The notes under the pieces were generated by a model. That model saw nothing but the letters and a program-made list of their open reading frames with translations. It was not told the DNA's origin and did not search any database. 64,000 nucleotides of DNA, from NCBI GenBank assembly GCA_025363295.1, contig JANYEC010000085.1, positions 1 through 64,000 of the forward strand, read 5' to 3'. A program made the position numbers and the translations under genes. Shown here one piece after another: positions 21,124-32,733 of the stretch. Source of the DNA: Akkermansiaceae bacterium (lineage in GTDB: Bacteria > Verrucomicrobiota > Verrucomicrobiia > Verrucomicrobiales > Akkermansiaceae). Each line of letters starts with the position of its first letter. Positions within the stretch are counted from its first letter, which is position 1.

Positions 21124-21714
21124 ATGCCGCTCACCGTCCCGAACACCGCACCATTCTCCGGCCCTCAGAAAATGTGGCTCAAGGGCTATCTCGATGCCTT
21201 GAATTCCGCTCTAACTCCTTCCTCCATTGGAAATGCCGTGACGGCTCAAGCTCCCGCAGTTAGTCTTCCAATTACCATCCTCTGGGGTTCCCAAACTGGA
21301 AACTCCGAAATGCTGGGCAAGAAACTCAGCAAAGCCCTCGCCACAAAGGGCCATTCCACCACCCTGCGTAACATGGCGGATGTCACGCCCGCGGATCTAT
21401 CCGCCACATCCCATCTTCTTATCATTACCTCCACTTATGGCGATGGGGAACCACCAGATAATGCGGCAGCCCTCCATGCCGCCCTCCACGCTGTCGACGC
21501 TCCATCTCTAACATCGCTCAGTTATTCTGTCCTCGCTCTGGGAGACTCCAGCTACCCGGACTACTGCAAATGCGGCAGCGATTTTGACCAGCGGCTTTCC
21601 TGCCTCGGTGCGAGACGCATGACACCGATCGTCGAGTGCGATGTCGATTACGACAAACCCTTCGCCACTTGGATCTCACAAGTCGAGCGAGCCCTGAGCA
21701 TCGCCGCTGCATAG
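21124..21714 (+). CDS. Flavodoxin-domain protein resembling the N-terminus of sulfite/nitrate reductase flavoproteins
   Basis: FSGPQKMWLKGYLDAL, ILWGSQTGNSEMLGKKLSKAL, STYGDGEPPDNA, ALGDSSYPDYCKCGSDFD. Start placed at ATG 21124; the ORF-track extension overlaps nirA. Confidence 0.88.
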   Translation: MPLTVPNTAPFSGPQKMWLKGYLDALNSALTPSSIGNAVTAQAPAVSLPITILWGSQTGNSEMLGKKLSKALATKGHSTTLRNMADVTPADLSATSHLLIITSTYGDGEPPDNAAALHAALHAVDAPSLTSLSYSVLALGDSSYPDYCKCGSDFDQRLSCLGARRMTPIVECDVDYDKPFATWISQVERALSIAAA

Positions 21715-21732
21715 CCTAACTGGCGCGCGGAA

Positions 21733-23412
21733 TTGATTCCGCCAATCTCATTTTTCTCTCTCCACCCTGTGCCTCCGCCCTTTCAACGGCTGCCAGCTCT
21801 CAAGCGCTCAAGCGCGGCGGACACCGACCCGGGCAATCTCATCGATCAACTCCTCGCCGAGCAAAAACAGCTCCAGACCCCAGTTGCGAAGTTCTCTGAA
21901 ACCCATCACCGCCAGCCAGACCTTGCGGATCACTATCGCAGCCTCATCCCCCTCACCAAGCCCGGTGAGGGTGAGCAATACGCCTTCGAGGTGTCGCTTG
22001 ATCGCTGCACCGGCTGCAAGGCTTGCGTTTCCGCCTGCCACTCGCTCAATGGGCTCGACGACCACGAAGCCTGGCGCGATGTCGGCACCTTGTTAGGTGG
22101 TGATGAAGCGCCCAAGTGGCAGCAAACAATCACCACTGCCTGTCATCATTGCGAAGACCCCGGCTGCATGAACGGCTGCCCGGTCGGCGCTTATGATAAG
22201 GATAAGGACACCGGTATTGTCCGCCATTTGGATGACCAATGCATTGGTTGCTCCTATTGCATCCTTAAGTGCCCATACGATGTTCCGAAATACTCGAAAA
22301 AGCGAGGTATTGTTAGGAAGTGTGATATGTGCCACCAGCGTCTCGCAGAAGGAGAAGCCCCCGCCTGCGTGCAAGCCTGCCCAACCGAGGCAATCCGCAT
22401 CGTCAAAGTGGCCACAAACCCAAAGCCGGAGGCCAGACGAAAAAATACGAACACCAATCTATTTCTATCAAGTCCCAGTGCACAATTTTCCAGCGTCGCA
22501 AACTCTGCAATCACTCTGCCCACGACCCGTTACATCGGCCGTGAAGTCCCGGCCTCCGCCACTGCGGCTGATCGTCTGGCCCTCATTCCCCAGCACGCTC
22601 ACTGGCCGCTCGTCTTCATGCTGATGCTAACTCAGGCTGGGATCGGTATTCTTCTATCAGCCCATGGCGATCTCCCCCTAACACTCACCGGCACTGCCAT
22701 TTTTTTCTGCGGCATGGGTGCATCCGTCCTCCACCTCGGTCAGCCGCTCAAGGCTTGGCGATTTTTCATTGGTCTCCGCACCTCATGGCTCTCCCGGGAA
22801 ATCCTCGCATTCTCCCTCTTCGCACCCCTTCCCGTTCTTCTCTCCACCTTCGCCGCGCTTCCCTATCTCCCAAAACTCCCCATTCCTCCTTTCATTGCCG
22901 ATCTAATCCCACTCTGCTCACGGCTCACTCATTTCTCGGCATTTCCTCTCAGCGCCATAGCCGTCTTCACCAGTGTCATGATCTATCACGATACCCACCG
23001 CTCCCTCTGGCGATTTCCGTTAGGAGCGACTCGGTTCTTTGGCACCGTCGTGTCGTTCGCGGCACTTGGAAATCTAATCGGACGTGGTCCAGGCCTCCTT
23101 GCTTGCAGCCTTTTCGCCGCCACCGTGATCGCCAAGCTGCTTCCCGAATTGCGCTTGCTTAAACTCGGTGAGGACGAAGACGCGGCTTGGACGCCGGATA
23201 CTCACAGCGCCCGACTTCAGCTTGGCCCGTTAGGCGTCATCCTACGTGCCCGTTTCACCTTCGCCCTGCTCGCAGTTTTGGTCTCCCTAACCGTGCCATG
23301 GATCGCCCTTCCGATCTTACTATTCGCGGATTTGCTCGAACGTCAGCTCTTTTTCCAATCGGTTCATGCCCCGAAAATGCCGGGTAATTACGGCCCCACG
23401 CACGGCCATTAA
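21733..23412 (+). CDS. Fusion of 4Fe-4S ferredoxin (DmsB/NrfC-like) and DmsC-like membrane anchor
   Basis: CTGCKACVSACHSL, CHHCEDPGCMNGCPVGAY, CIGCSYCILKCPYDVPKY, CDMCHQRLAEGEAPACVQACP, then about 8 hydrophobic segments. Confidence 0.9.
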   Translation: MIPPISFFSLHPVPPPFQRLPALKRSSAADTDPGNLIDQLLAEQKQLQTPVAKFSETHHRQPDLADHYRSLIPLTKPGEGEQYAFEVSLDRCTGCKACVSACHSLNGLDDHEAWRDVGTLLGGDEAPKWQQTITTACHHCEDPGCMNGCPVGAYDKDKDTGIVRHLDDQCIGCSYCILKCPYDVPKYSKKRGIVRKCDMCHQRLAEGEAPACVQACPTEAIRIVKVATNPKPEARRKNTNTNLFLSSPSAQFSSVANSAITLPTTRYIGREVPASATAADRLALIPQHAHWPLVFMLMLTQAGIGILLSAHGDLPLTLTGTAIFFCGMGASVLHLGQPLKAWRFFIGLRTSWLSREILAFSLFAPLPVLLSTFAALPYLPKLPIPPFIADLIPLCSRLTHFSAFPLSAIAVFTSVMIYHDTHRSLWRFPLGATRFFGTVVSFAALGNLIGRGPGLLACSLFAATVIAKLLPELRLLKLGEDEDAAWTPDTHSARLQLGPLGVILRARFTFALLAVLVSLTVPWIALPILLFADLLERQLFFQSVHAPKMPGNYGPTHGH

Positions 23413-23507
23413 GGAAAATCCCGGAGGAAAAATGCCTGATTCCCCGCTTGAGGAACCATTGGATTCCTGATTCAATGGAACCTAACAAAGATCCGTCGAA
23501 CGTCCGT

Positions 23508-24041
23508 ATGAAAGCCATTCCATTCACAATCTTTCTCTGTATCGCTTTGGCCTCCCAGTTAAAAGCGGACACCTGCCAGGAAGTCGTTCGCGATGGGTCA
23601 GGGCGGATTATTCGAACGATCCAACATCAGAAGAGCTCAAACGGCACTGTAAGCTCGACGACGCGTAATGCCTCCGGTATTGTCACCGGCACATCCACGA
23701 GCCGATCGGATTCCAGCGGCAAGACGACGAGCACTGAATACCGAGACGGGAGCGGTCGCCTAACCGGGGCAGCGCAAACCTCTGCTAACGGCACATCCTC
23801 GCACACCACATACCGGGATGCCACCGGTCGCGTGGCCGGTATCGCCGATTCTCATGCCGCCGGCAGCTCCAGCTCCAGCACACAATACAGGGATGATTCA
23901 GGACGCATTATCGGAACGACTAACACGAGCAGCAGTCAATCGGGAACGTTCACTGGCACCCAGCGCGATGCATCAGGCCGGGTGACAGGAACTAACAGCG
24001 GCAAATGCCCAAGCGTTGTCCCGGTCCCCATCCCGCACTAG
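23508..24041 (+). CDS. Small secreted repeat protein with degenerate YRDxSGRxxG repeats
   Basis: Signal peptide MKAIPFTIFLCIALASQLKA; repeats RDGSGRIIRT, YRDGSGRLTGA, YRDATGRVAGI, YRDDSGRIIGT, RDASGRVTGT. Confidence 0.75.
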   Translation: MKAIPFTIFLCIALASQLKADTCQEVVRDGSGRIIRTIQHQKSSNGTVSSTTRNASGIVTGTSTSRSDSSGKTTSTEYRDGSGRLTGAAQTSANGTSSHTTYRDATGRVAGIADSHAAGSSSSSTQYRDDSGRIIGTTNTSSSQSGTFTGTQRDASGRVTGTNSGKCPSVVPVPIPH

Positions 24042-24375
24042 ACCAAGACTCGTTTGTTTCGAGCACCGGAGTCGGGCGAAGCTGAATTTATCCTAACCGA
24101 ACAAAAGGCCCTATTCGTTCAATTTCAAAATCGCCGAATTTTTTGCTTCGGAAGAATTTCCACTGATGATCTCGAATTCATCTGGTTCGACAACTTGGTT
24201 CATCGCTTCGTCATACATTTGCAGCATTTCAGGGAAAGGATTGTTCAATTTTTTCCAACCAAGGGAAAATTTCCGGAAGCCGCTACGTCAGCCCCGTAAT
24301 TAAAATACTTTTGGAGGTTTCGAACAAACCGACATTGTCGATGTTTCTATAAGCTGTTCTGTGATTCCTAGCAAT

Positions 24376-25167
24376 TCACTTCTTGCCAAGCTCGCGAAGC
24401 ATCACATTTCGATAGAACACTTGGTTGCCGTGTTCCTGAAGCATGATGTGTCCGTCCGCCCACTCCCCAAATCCGGGGATATTATGGTATTTGCTTTCAG
24501 CAACACGAGCTCGGAAATCCTCCGAGCCACGATCAAACTCGACAGTTTTCACCCCATTAAGCCAGAAAGTGACATGCTTACCCTGCGAGAGGATGTGGGC
24601 TTGATTCCACTCGCCGATGGGCTTCACGTTCTTGTCCATTGGTGCTGGAATGAGATCATAAAGCGAGCCAATGGTCCGGTCTCCATTTCGGCCAAGCTTC
24701 GCATCTGGGTGAACCTTGTCATCGAGGATTTGGAATTCCATTCCAATAGCAGATCCGACTGCCGCCGGTTCTCCCGCTTTACCGATGGGAGCGATATTTG
24801 GTTGGACGAAGATCTTAATCCCGCTATTCGCCCCGGTAGTGATTTTGAAATCCACCTTGAGTTCGAAATCCGCATAACGCTTGCGGGTAATGATGTCACC
24901 ACCGCTAGCAGCCTCTTTCCCCTTGTTTTCCAACGTACTGAGCATGCCATCGCTTATGATCCAGCCTTTGGTGGGAAAACTGTCGGACTTAGGACTGCGC
25001 CAGCCCTCGTTAGTTTTCCCGTCCCAGAGCAGGGTCCAGCCTTCGGCTTTTTGGGCATCAGTTAGTGTGTTAGTTTCATTCTTCTGAGCGAAGGAAGAGG
25101 TGGAAACCCCCAGAAGTGTAGCGAGCACGAGGGCGCCGATTCGCGTTTGTCTAATGTTAGCTTTCAT
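24376..25167 (-). CDS. DUF1080 / 3-keto-disaccharide hydrolase domain secreted protein
   Basis: WTLLWDGKTNEGWRS, GWIISDGMLST, YADFELKVDFKITTGANSGIKIFV, EFQILDD. Start at the signal-peptide Met (MKANIRQTRIGALVLATLLG). Confidence 0.9.
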   Translation of the reverse strand: MKANIRQTRIGALVLATLLGVSTSSFAQKNETNTLTDAQKAEGWTLLWDGKTNEGWRSPKSDSFPTKGWIISDGMLSTLENKGKEAASGGDIITRKRYADFELKVDFKITTGANSGIKIFVQPNIAPIGKAGEPAAVGSAIGMEFQILDDKVHPDAKLGRNGDRTIGSLYDLIPAPMDKNVKPIGEWNQAHILSQGKHVTFWLNGVKTVEFDRGSEDFRARVAESKYHNIPGFGEWADGHIMLQEHGNQVFYRNVMLRELGKK

Positions 25168-25876
25168 AATTACGTAAGCGATTTTTGTTGGCGAATACGT
25201 TGCCAATCATCCCACCTCGCAGGAGCACTCGGGAGTGTGACCGCCCAGTCTGAGCGATGGCGGCCGCTGTCCGGACAACTTGGTAGCGGATAAGTTATTT
25301 TGAAAAAGGATGAGATTCACGAGGGCTTTTGGGATTCATCGCGTGAGAATAATTAGGGAGTTCACCGAGGTAAACATTTTTACGCTTTACCCATCGAGGT
25401 GGCGCTTCCGGGCGCTCGCTCAGATCGAGCAGCACAACACCAGGCCGAATGATGCAATATTGCATTTATATTTCTATGCCGGCTTCGGCTCAAGGTCAAC
25501 GGTTGTAAGCTTAATTAGAAAAATTGAGCCGCCGATGGACGAAAATTCGCGCAAATGCTCATAGAATTCCATCGATACCCACTCTGCCCCCCGGGGTGAA
25601 GCTGGAATTCTTTAGAAGTTCTTGGAATCAATCTCCTCCTGCGTTCAAGTGGGGAAGAAGCCTCCCGGGAGACCCAGTTTTCCCGGTCTTGACACGGTTC
25701 TTCGTGGAAAGCAGATTTCCGCCCGTTTCTTTACCTATCGGCGTTGCTTCCATGAATTCAGGAAGTTTCCGCGATGTATCAGGAGCTTCCAAAATGCTAA
25801 TTTTCCCGACCCGCCACCTTGCGCCGTGACCCGGCACCACTAATTTCGACAAGAATCTCCTTCCTTCATATCTCCC

Positions 25877-28800
25877 ATGTCAGAATCACAGACATCCCCA
25901 TTTGGTTGGCCCGCTCCCCAAGGACTTTGGCACCCTTCACGTGAGAAAGACGCTTGCGGCGTCGGCTTCATCGCCCATCTCAAAGGCAAGCGCTCGCATG
26001 ATATCATCCTGAAAACCCTCACGATGAATAACCAAATGGACCACCGCGGCGCGAGTGGCTCCGATCCTGCGACCGGCGACGGCGCGGGGATTTTCATCCA
26101 GATGCCTGACAAGTTCCTGCGTCGGGAAATGGCGAAAAAGGGCGTCACACTCCCGCCAGAAGGTGACTATGGCTCGGGCTGCGTGTTTTTCTCACCAGAT
26201 GCCGCCGTGCGTGAGGTGGCGATGCAGGTGTTCGAAAACATGATCAGCGATGAGGGGCAAAAGTTCCTCGGCTGGCGCACAGTGCCGGTGAAAAGCTCGA
26301 TTCTCGGGAAAACCTCCGGCCGCTACGAACCGGTCATCAAGCAAGTCTTCATCGAAAAGGATCCCGCCATCACCGATCCGATGGAATTCGAGCGCAAGCT
26401 CTACGTGATCCGCAAGCGCGTGGGCTATGCAATCCGCAACAACGAGGTGCCTAACAAATACCGCGACGTGCATGGAACAAAGAGCAACTCCTTCCCCGGC
26501 GCGGATTATCATTATGTGACCGGCCTCTCCGCTCGCACGATGATTTACAAAGGCATGCTCACGCCTTGCCAGTTATCCGAGTATTTCCCGGATTTTCTCG
26601 ATGAGGATTTCGAGTCGGCACTCGCGTTGATGCACACGCGTTTCTCGACAAATACTTTCCCGAGTTGGTCCCGCGCCCACCCTAACCGATTCATCGCCCA
26701 CAACGGCGAAATCAACACGGTGATGGGCAACGCGAACTTTATGAAGGCGCGTCAAGCGCTTTGCGCAAGCGATGTTTTCGGCACGGAAATTGAAAATATT
26801 TTCCCGGTCATCAACGAGGATGGATCTGACTCCGCGCGTTTTGACAATGCTCTGGAGTTCATGCACTACGGTGGTTATGACCTCGTTCATGCGATGATGA
26901 TGATGATTCCCGAGCCATGGGAACGCCATACTATGATGGATGATGACAAAAAGGCGTTCTACGAATACCACGCTTGCATGATGGAGCCTTGGGATGGTCC
27001 GGCTTCTATCACCTTTTCCGATGGCCAACAAATTGGCGCCGTTCTGGACCGCAATGGTCTCCGCCCCAGTCGCTACTATGTCACCGATGATGATTTGGTC
27101 ATCATGGCATCTGAAGTCGGCGTCATTCCTGATCTCGATCCTAACACAATCATCGAAAAAGGCCGCCTACGCCCTGGCCGGATGTTCCTCGTGGACATGA
27201 AGGAAGGCCGTATCGTGCCGGACGAAGAAGTCAAAAAGCGCGTTTACTCTGCGAAACCCTATGCCAAGTGGCTTGCTGAAAATCGCATCACTTTGGATGA
27301 TCTTCCCGCACCAAAGCACGCGATGGCCGTGGAAGTGGACCGCGTTACCGAGCGTCAGCTCGCGTTTGGATATACCTACGAGGATCTTCGCATGCTGCTC
27401 GAACCCACCGCTAAAACCGGTGTGCAGCCGATTTCCTCAATGGGAAATGACACACCACTCGCCGTGCTCTCTAGCAAGCCGAAGCATCTCTATCATTATT
27501 TCAAACAGATCTTCGCGCAGGTCACGAACCCGGCGCTCGACTGCATCCGCGAGGAACTCGTCACCGCAACGGAAACTTTCATCGGCTCCGAAGGGAATCT
27601 GCTAGCACCCGGCCCGAAAAGTTGCCGCATGATCCGTCTTGACAGCCCTCTCATCGATAACACCAAGCTCGCCCAAATCCGCGAGGTAAGTCTTGATGGG
27701 TTTAAGGCCACCACCATCGACGCTCTCTTCTCTGCCAATCAAGGCGGGAAAGGACTCGAAGCAGCGTTCGATAAAATCTGTGCCGCTGCTGACCAAGCTA
27801 TCGCCGAGGGCTACAACTTGCTGATTTTTTCCGATAGAAATATCGACAAGGACCATGCCGCCTTCCCCACCCTGCTTTTAATGGGGGGTATCCACCACTA
27901 TCTGGTCGGAAAAGGCACGCGCACGCTCGTTTCTATCATCCTCGAAACTGGCGAGGCCCGCGAGGTTCACCACTTCTCCACTCTCATCGGCTACGGCGCG
28001 GATGTGATCAATCCCTACATGGCATTCGAATCAATTTATAAGATGATTCAAGATGACATGTTAGAAATCGACTTTGACAAGGCGGTTTACAATTTCATCA
28101 AGGGCTCGATCAAAGGCGTAGTAAAAACCATGGCGAAGATGGGCATTTCGACGGTCGCCTCGTATCGGGGAGCGCAAATTTTTGAAACTATCGGTCTCAG
28201 CACGGATCTAGTGGACAAGTATTTCCGCGGCACCTCCAGCCGTTGCGAAGGCTCGGATATCGATAAGGTAGCTGAAGAAGCACTCATTCGCCACCGCGAA
28301 GCATTTCCGGACCGTCACATCGATGCAGAAGAAGCCGCACTGGATGCTGGCGGTGTCTATCAATGGCGCGCCGATGGTGAGTTCCACCTTTTCAATCCAG
28401 AAACCATTCACTTGCTTCAAAAGGCGACACGCACAGGCAGCTACGAGGTGTTCAAGCAGTATGCGAAAAAGGTCAACGACCAGAGCGAAAATCTATCCAC
28501 TCTGCGCGGCCTCATGAAATTCAAGACGAACCGCAAGCCGGTTCCGATAGAAGAGGTGGACTCTATCGAAGCGATCACCAAACGCTTCAAAACAGGCGCG
28601 ATGTCCTACGGCTCGATTTCAAAGGAGGCCCACGAAACTCTCGCTATCGCCATGAACCGAATCGGTGGCAAGTCGAACACCGGAGAAGGTGGTGAAGATC
28701 CGGAGCGTTACATCCCAATGGAGAACGGCGACAGCAAACGCTCGGCCATTAAGCAAGTTGCCTCCGGGCGCTTCGGTGTCACAGGCGAATACCTCGTCAA

Positions 28801-30547
28801 TGCCGACGAAATTCAAATCAAAATTTCCCAAGGCGCAAAACCCGGTGAAGGCGGCGAGCTCCCCGGCTCAAAAGTCTATCCGTGGATCGCAAAAGTGCGC
28901 TACTCCACTCCGGGCGTCGGCCTCGTGTCCCCTCCCCCGCACCACGACATTTATTCGATCGAAGATCTATCAGAGCTCATTCACGACCTAAAAAATGCCA
29001 ACCCGCGGGCCCGTATCAATGTGAAGCTGGTGGCAGAAGTCGGCGTCGGTACGATCGCTGCCGGTGTGGCAAAAGCCCACGCGGATGTCATCTTGATCGC
29101 CGGTCACGATGGCGGCACGGGCGCATCCCCATCCTCATCCATCTTCAACGCCGGAGCACCATGGGAGCTCGGCCTTGCGGAAACGAACCAGATCCTCCTT
29201 CTCAACGATCTCCGAAGCCGTGTCGTGTTAGAGACTGACGGCCAACTCAAGACCGGGCGCGATGTCGCAATCGCCACGCTGCTAGGTGCTGAAGAATATG
29301 GATTCGCCACTGCTCCACTGGTGACGGTCGGCTGCTTGATGATGCGCGTCTGTCAGAAAAATACCTGTCCGGTTGGAATCGCCACGCAAGACCCGGTTCT
29401 TCGGAAAAATTTCGAAGGTAAGCCGGAGCACGTCGTGAATTTCATGACTTTCATTGCCATGGAACTCCGCGAGATCATGGCGGAACTGGGTTTCCGCACC
29501 ATCAACGAAATGGTCGGCCAAGTGGGATGCCTCGATACTAACGAAGCGACCGAACATTGGAAGGCTAGCGGCGTCGATCTCACGAGCATCTTTCACAAGC
29601 CGGATGTAGGCGACGAAGTCGGTGCTTACCATCAGAAGGCCCAAGACCACGGACTCAAGGACGCGCTCGACAATACGCATCTGTTAGCGCTTTGCAAACC
29701 CGCCATCGAGCGTGGTGCCAAGGTCCGCGTCGAGCTTCCGATCATCAACGTGAATCGCGTCGTGGGCACGATCACGGGCAGCGAAATCTCTCGCAAGTAT
29801 GGCAGCAAAGGCCTGCCGGAAGACACCGTGTATCTCAAGTTCAACGGCAGCGCGGGACAATCCTTCGCCGCATTTACTCCTCCAGGCATGACCTTTGAGC
29901 TTGAGGGCGATGCGAACGACTATGTCGGGAAGGGCCTCTCCGGCGCGAAGATTGCGATCTATCCGCCACGCAACGCCCGCTATAAGGCGGAGGACAACAT
30001 TATCATTGGCAACGTCGCCTTTTACGGAGCCACCTCCGGCGAGGCCTTCATCAATGGCATCGGTGGCGAACGTTTCTGCGTCCGTAACTCCGGCGCAAGA
30101 ACTGTCATCGAAGGCATTGGCGATCACGGTTGCGAATACATGACAGGCGGTCAGGTGATCGTGCTGGGAGAAACTGGGCGTAACTTCGCCGCCGGGATGT
30201 CCGGTGGCACTGCTTACGTTTATGACATCGATGGGCTGTTTGAGAAGCGCCTGAACAAAGAGATGGTCAATCTCTATCGGCTTATCGAGTGCAGCGATGC
30301 AGATATCGAAAACGTGAAGACCACGATTGAAAAACACGTCTCCCTCACCGGTTCCGCACGCGGCACGTTCCTGTTGGAAAACTGGGATGCCGAGCTTCCG
30401 AAGTTTTTCAAGGTTTTACCACGCGACTACGAGCGCATGCTCCAAGCATTCAAACGAGTGGAAGAACAAGGGCTCACCGGCGATGATGCCGCAATGGCCG
30501 CATTCGAAGAAAACCTTAAGGACCTGTCCCGCGTTGGCGGCAACTGA
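25877..30547 (+). CDS. gltB: Glutamate synthase large subunit
   Basis: [15 protein letters not shown]-terminus; [53 protein letters not shown]. Confidence 0.98.
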   Translation: MSESQTSPFGWPAPQGLWHPSREKDACGVGFIAHLKGKRSHDIILKTLTMNNQMDHRGASGSDPATGDGAGIFIQMPDKFLRREMAKKGVTLPPEGDYGSGCVFFSPDAAVREVAMQVFENMISDEGQKFLGWRTVPVKSSILGKTSGRYEPVIKQVFIEKDPAITDPMEFERKLYVIRKRVGYAIRNNEVPNKYRDVHGTKSNSFPGADYHYVTGLSARTMIYKGMLTPCQLSEYFPDFLDEDFESALALMHTRFSTNTFPSWSRAHPNRFIAHNGEINTVMGNANFMKARQALCASDVFGTEIENIFPVINEDGSDSARFDNALEFMHYGGYDLVHAMMMMIPEPWERHTMMDDDKKAFYEYHACMMEPWDGPASITFSDGQQIGAVLDRNGLRPSRYYVTDDDLVIMASEVGVIPDLDPNTIIEKGRLRPGRMFLVDMKEGRIVPDEEVKKRVYSAKPYAKWLAENRITLDDLPAPKHAMAVEVDRVTERQLAFGYTYEDLRMLLEPTAKTGVQPISSMGNDTPLAVLSSKPKHLYHYFKQIFAQVTNPALDCIREELVTATETFIGSEGNLLAPGPKSCRMIRLDSPLIDNTKLAQIREVSLDGFKATTIDALFSANQGGKGLEAAFDKICAAADQAIAEGYNLLIFSDRNIDKDHAAFPTLLLMGGIHHYLVGKGTRTLVSIILETGEAREVHHFSTLIGYGADVINPYMAFESIYKMIQDDMLEIDFDKAVYNFIKGSIKGVVKTMAKMGISTVASYRGAQIFETIGLSTDLVDKYFRGTSSRCEGSDIDKVAEEALIRHREAFPDRHIDAEEAALDAGGVYQWRADGEFHLFNPETIHLLQKATRTGSYEVFKQYAKKVNDQSENLSTLRGLMKFKTNRKPVPIEEVDSIEAITKRFKTGAMSYGSISKEAHETLAIAMNRIGGKSNTGEGGEDPERYIPMENGDSKRSAIKQVASGRFGVTGEYLVNADEIQIKISQGAKPGEGGELPGSKVYPWIAKVRYSTPGVGLVSPPPHHDIYSIEDLSELIHDLKNANPRARINVKLVAEVGVGTIAAGVAKAHADVILIAGHDGGTGASPSSSIFNAGAPWELGLAETNQILLLNDLRSRVVLETDGQLKTGRDVAIATLLGAEEYGFATAPLVTVGCLMMRVCQKNTCPVGIATQDPVLRKNFEGKPEHVVNFMTFIAMELREIMAELGFRTINEMVGQVGCLDTNEATEHWKASGVDLTSIFHKPDVGDEVGAYHQKAQDHGLKDALDNTHLLALCKPAIERGAKVRVELPIINVNRVVGTITGSEISRKYGSKGLPEDTVYLKFNGSAGQSFAAFTPPGMTFELEGDANDYVGKGLSGAKIAIYPPRNARYKAEDNIIIGNVAFYGATSGEAFINGIGGERFCVRNSGARTVIEGIGDHGCEYMTGGQVIVLGETGRNFAAGMSGGTAYVYDIDGLFEKRLNKEMVNLYRLIECSDADIENVKTTIEKHVSLTGSARGTFLLENWDAELPKFFKVLPRDYERMLQAFKRVEEQGLTGDDAAMAAFEENLKDLSRVGGN

Positions 30548-30589
30548 GCGTCTTCATTTTAAATCACAATTTTCAGATCTCTAATCAAT

Positions 30590-32086
30590 ATGGGTAAGCC
30601 AACAGGATTCATGGAAGTGGAACGGAAGAACGATTCCGAAACCGCACCGATCGAGCGTGTTAAAAACTGGCGGGAGTTCAAGGCTCACCCTAACGAAAAG
30701 GACCAACGCGCCCAAGGCTCACGTTGCATGGATTGCGGCACGCCCTTTTGCCACACCGGCCACATGGTTTCCGGTATGGCCAGCGGCTGCCCGGTGAACA
30801 ATCTGATCCCCGAGTGGAACGATCTCATCTTTCGCGGACGTTGGAAGGAAGCTTTGCAACGCCTTCACAAAACTAACAATTTCCCTGAATTCACAGGCCG
30901 TGTTTGTCCCGCTCCTTGTGAAGGTTCGTGCGTGCTGGGCGTGATTCAACCGCCGGTGACCATCAAGAGCAACGAGTGCGCCATCATCGACCGCGGCTGG
31001 GAAGAAGGCTGGGTCACTGCCAAGATTCCGGCGATCCGCACTGGCAAGAAGATCGCCATCGTCGGCTCTGGGCCTTCCGGACTTGCCTGCGCCGACCAGC
31101 TCAACCAAGCTGGCCACAGCGTCACCGTTTTCGAACGCGAGGACCGCGTCGGCGGCTTGCTGATGTATGGAATTCCTAACATGAAGCTCGACAAGGAGCT
31201 CGTCGTCCAGCGCCGGGTGAACTTAATGATCGAGGAAGGAATTGTTTTCAAAACCGGCATCTCTATCGGCAAGGACAGTGACTGGACCACCGAACGCCTG
31301 ATCAAGGATTTCGACTCCGTCGTTCTCTGCTGCGGTGCCACCGCCGGCCGCGATCTCGCGATCGAAAGCCGTGATGCCGAAGGCGTTTATATGGCGATGG
31401 AATTCCTCACCACAAACACTCGCTATCAGCTCGACCACAAGTTCGACGGTACTAACCCACCACTCAATGCCACGGGCAAAGACGTCGTCGTGATCGGCGG
31501 AGGTGACACCGGCACCGACTGCGTGGGCACGAGCTTGCGCCACGGTTGCAAGAGCGTGATCCAGTTAGAAATCATGCCGCAACCACCTGAAAAGCGCGCG
31601 CCTAACAACCCATGGCCTGAGTGGCCGAAGGTTTACAAAATGGACTACGGCCAAGAAGAAGCCGCCGCAATCCAAGGCCGCGATCCACGCCACTACCTTG
31701 TCCAGACCAAGCGATTCATCAAGGACGCCGCAGGCAAACTCACTGGCCTCGAAATCGTCGAAATCGAATGGGCAAAGGACGATCAAGGTCGCTTCGTTCC
31801 CAAAGACGTCGAAGGCACGCTGCGCGTCATTCCCTGCCAACTCGCTCTGCTCGCCATGGGCTTCACCGGCCCTGAGCAGGAAGTGATTTCTAAGTTTGCT
31901 TTGGAAATTGACGCCCGCTCAAACGTCAAAGCCGAGCACGGGACATTCACCACTAACATCCCCGGAGTCTTCGCTGCGGGAGACGTTCGCCGCGGTCAAT
32001 CGCTCGTCGTCTGGGCCATCAACGAAGGCCGTGGTGCCGCACGCGAATGCGACCGCTTCTTAATGGGTTCCACGAACTTGCCTTGA
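30590..32086 (+). CDS. gltD: Glutamate synthase small subunit
   Basis: [67 protein letters not shown]. Confidence 0.97.
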   Translation: MGKPTGFMEVERKNDSETAPIERVKNWREFKAHPNEKDQRAQGSRCMDCGTPFCHTGHMVSGMASGCPVNNLIPEWNDLIFRGRWKEALQRLHKTNNFPEFTGRVCPAPCEGSCVLGVIQPPVTIKSNECAIIDRGWEEGWVTAKIPAIRTGKKIAIVGSGPSGLACADQLNQAGHSVTVFEREDRVGGLLMYGIPNMKLDKELVVQRRVNLMIEEGIVFKTGISIGKDSDWTTERLIKDFDSVVLCCGATAGRDLAIESRDAEGVYMAMEFLTTNTRYQLDHKFDGTNPPLNATGKDVVVIGGGDTGTDCVGTSLRHGCKSVIQLEIMPQPPEKRAPNNPWPEWPKVYKMDYGQEEAAAIQGRDPRHYLVQTKRFIKDAAGKLTGLEIVEIEWAKDDQGRFVPKDVEGTLRVIPCQLALLAMGFTGPEQEVISKFALEIDARSNVKAEHGTFTTNIPGVFAAGDVRRGQSLVVWAINEGRGAARECDRFLMGSTNLP

Positions 32087-32090
32087 TCGA

Positions 32091-32534
32091 ATGCTACCGA
32101 CTTCCCGCGCCTGGCTGAACGCCTTGCGACTCGGCCTACTCGCAAGCGCGTGCGGTTGGGGGATTTCGTTTTTCTTCACGTTTTCGCCTTGGGAGGTCGC
32201 GACTCGCCAACTGTATGAAATGGGAGCGGGCATCGTCCCCTATGATCCTCTGCTGAGTTATTGGATGAGGATGGCCTCAGCGGCGTTCGGCTGCATCGGA
32301 ATCGCTTCCGCTCTCGCATGTGCCGCCCCCCATTCCTACCTCGGGCTCATTCGCCTTCTCGGCCCGTTTCATTTTTTCATCGGGATCACACTCGCTGTTG
32401 CAGCCTATCAGAATCATCTATCACCCACGCTGCATCCCACATTCATCCCGGACATCACGTTCTGTTTGATTGCGGGGGTGTTGATCCAACTGCCGCTCAT
32501 CCACGGATGGTGGACTCAACCGAAAAACAGTTAG
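32091..32534 (+). CDS. Small multi-TM membrane protein, unknown function
   Basis: 147 aa, about 4 hydrophobic segments, starts 5 nt after gltD. Confidence 0.65.
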   Translation: MLPTSRAWLNALRLGLLASACGWGISFFFTFSPWEVATRQLYEMGAGIVPYDPLLSYWMRMASAAFGCIGIASALACAAPHSYLGLIRLLGPFHFFIGITLAVAAYQNHLSPTLHPTFIPDITFCLIAGVLIQLPLIHGWWTQPKNS

Positions 32535-32733
32535 ATCAATCCAAGCCAGACTTGGTTGGCTAAGCTTCGCATCCAATGGCCAGTCATCCTGACGAGCAGC
32601 TTTAGAAATCGGCGAAGCGGTGAGATTCGCAGTGAGGGCGAATGTAAATAAATTGGGTAGGTGTATGGTGGATTTGTTGGTGATGAGCGTTTCCGCATTC
32701 CCATTTCCAAAGCAAGATGAAGCTCCTCGGCCG

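Noticed and set aside
21733-23412. DMSO reductase operon
   Set aside because: Only the electron-transfer and anchor parts are present; no molybdopterin catalytic subunit and no Tat-type chaperone gene was seen.
29684-30337. 217-aa minus-strand ORF within gltB
   Set aside because: Shadow ORF of gltB, which has strong family motifs throughout.
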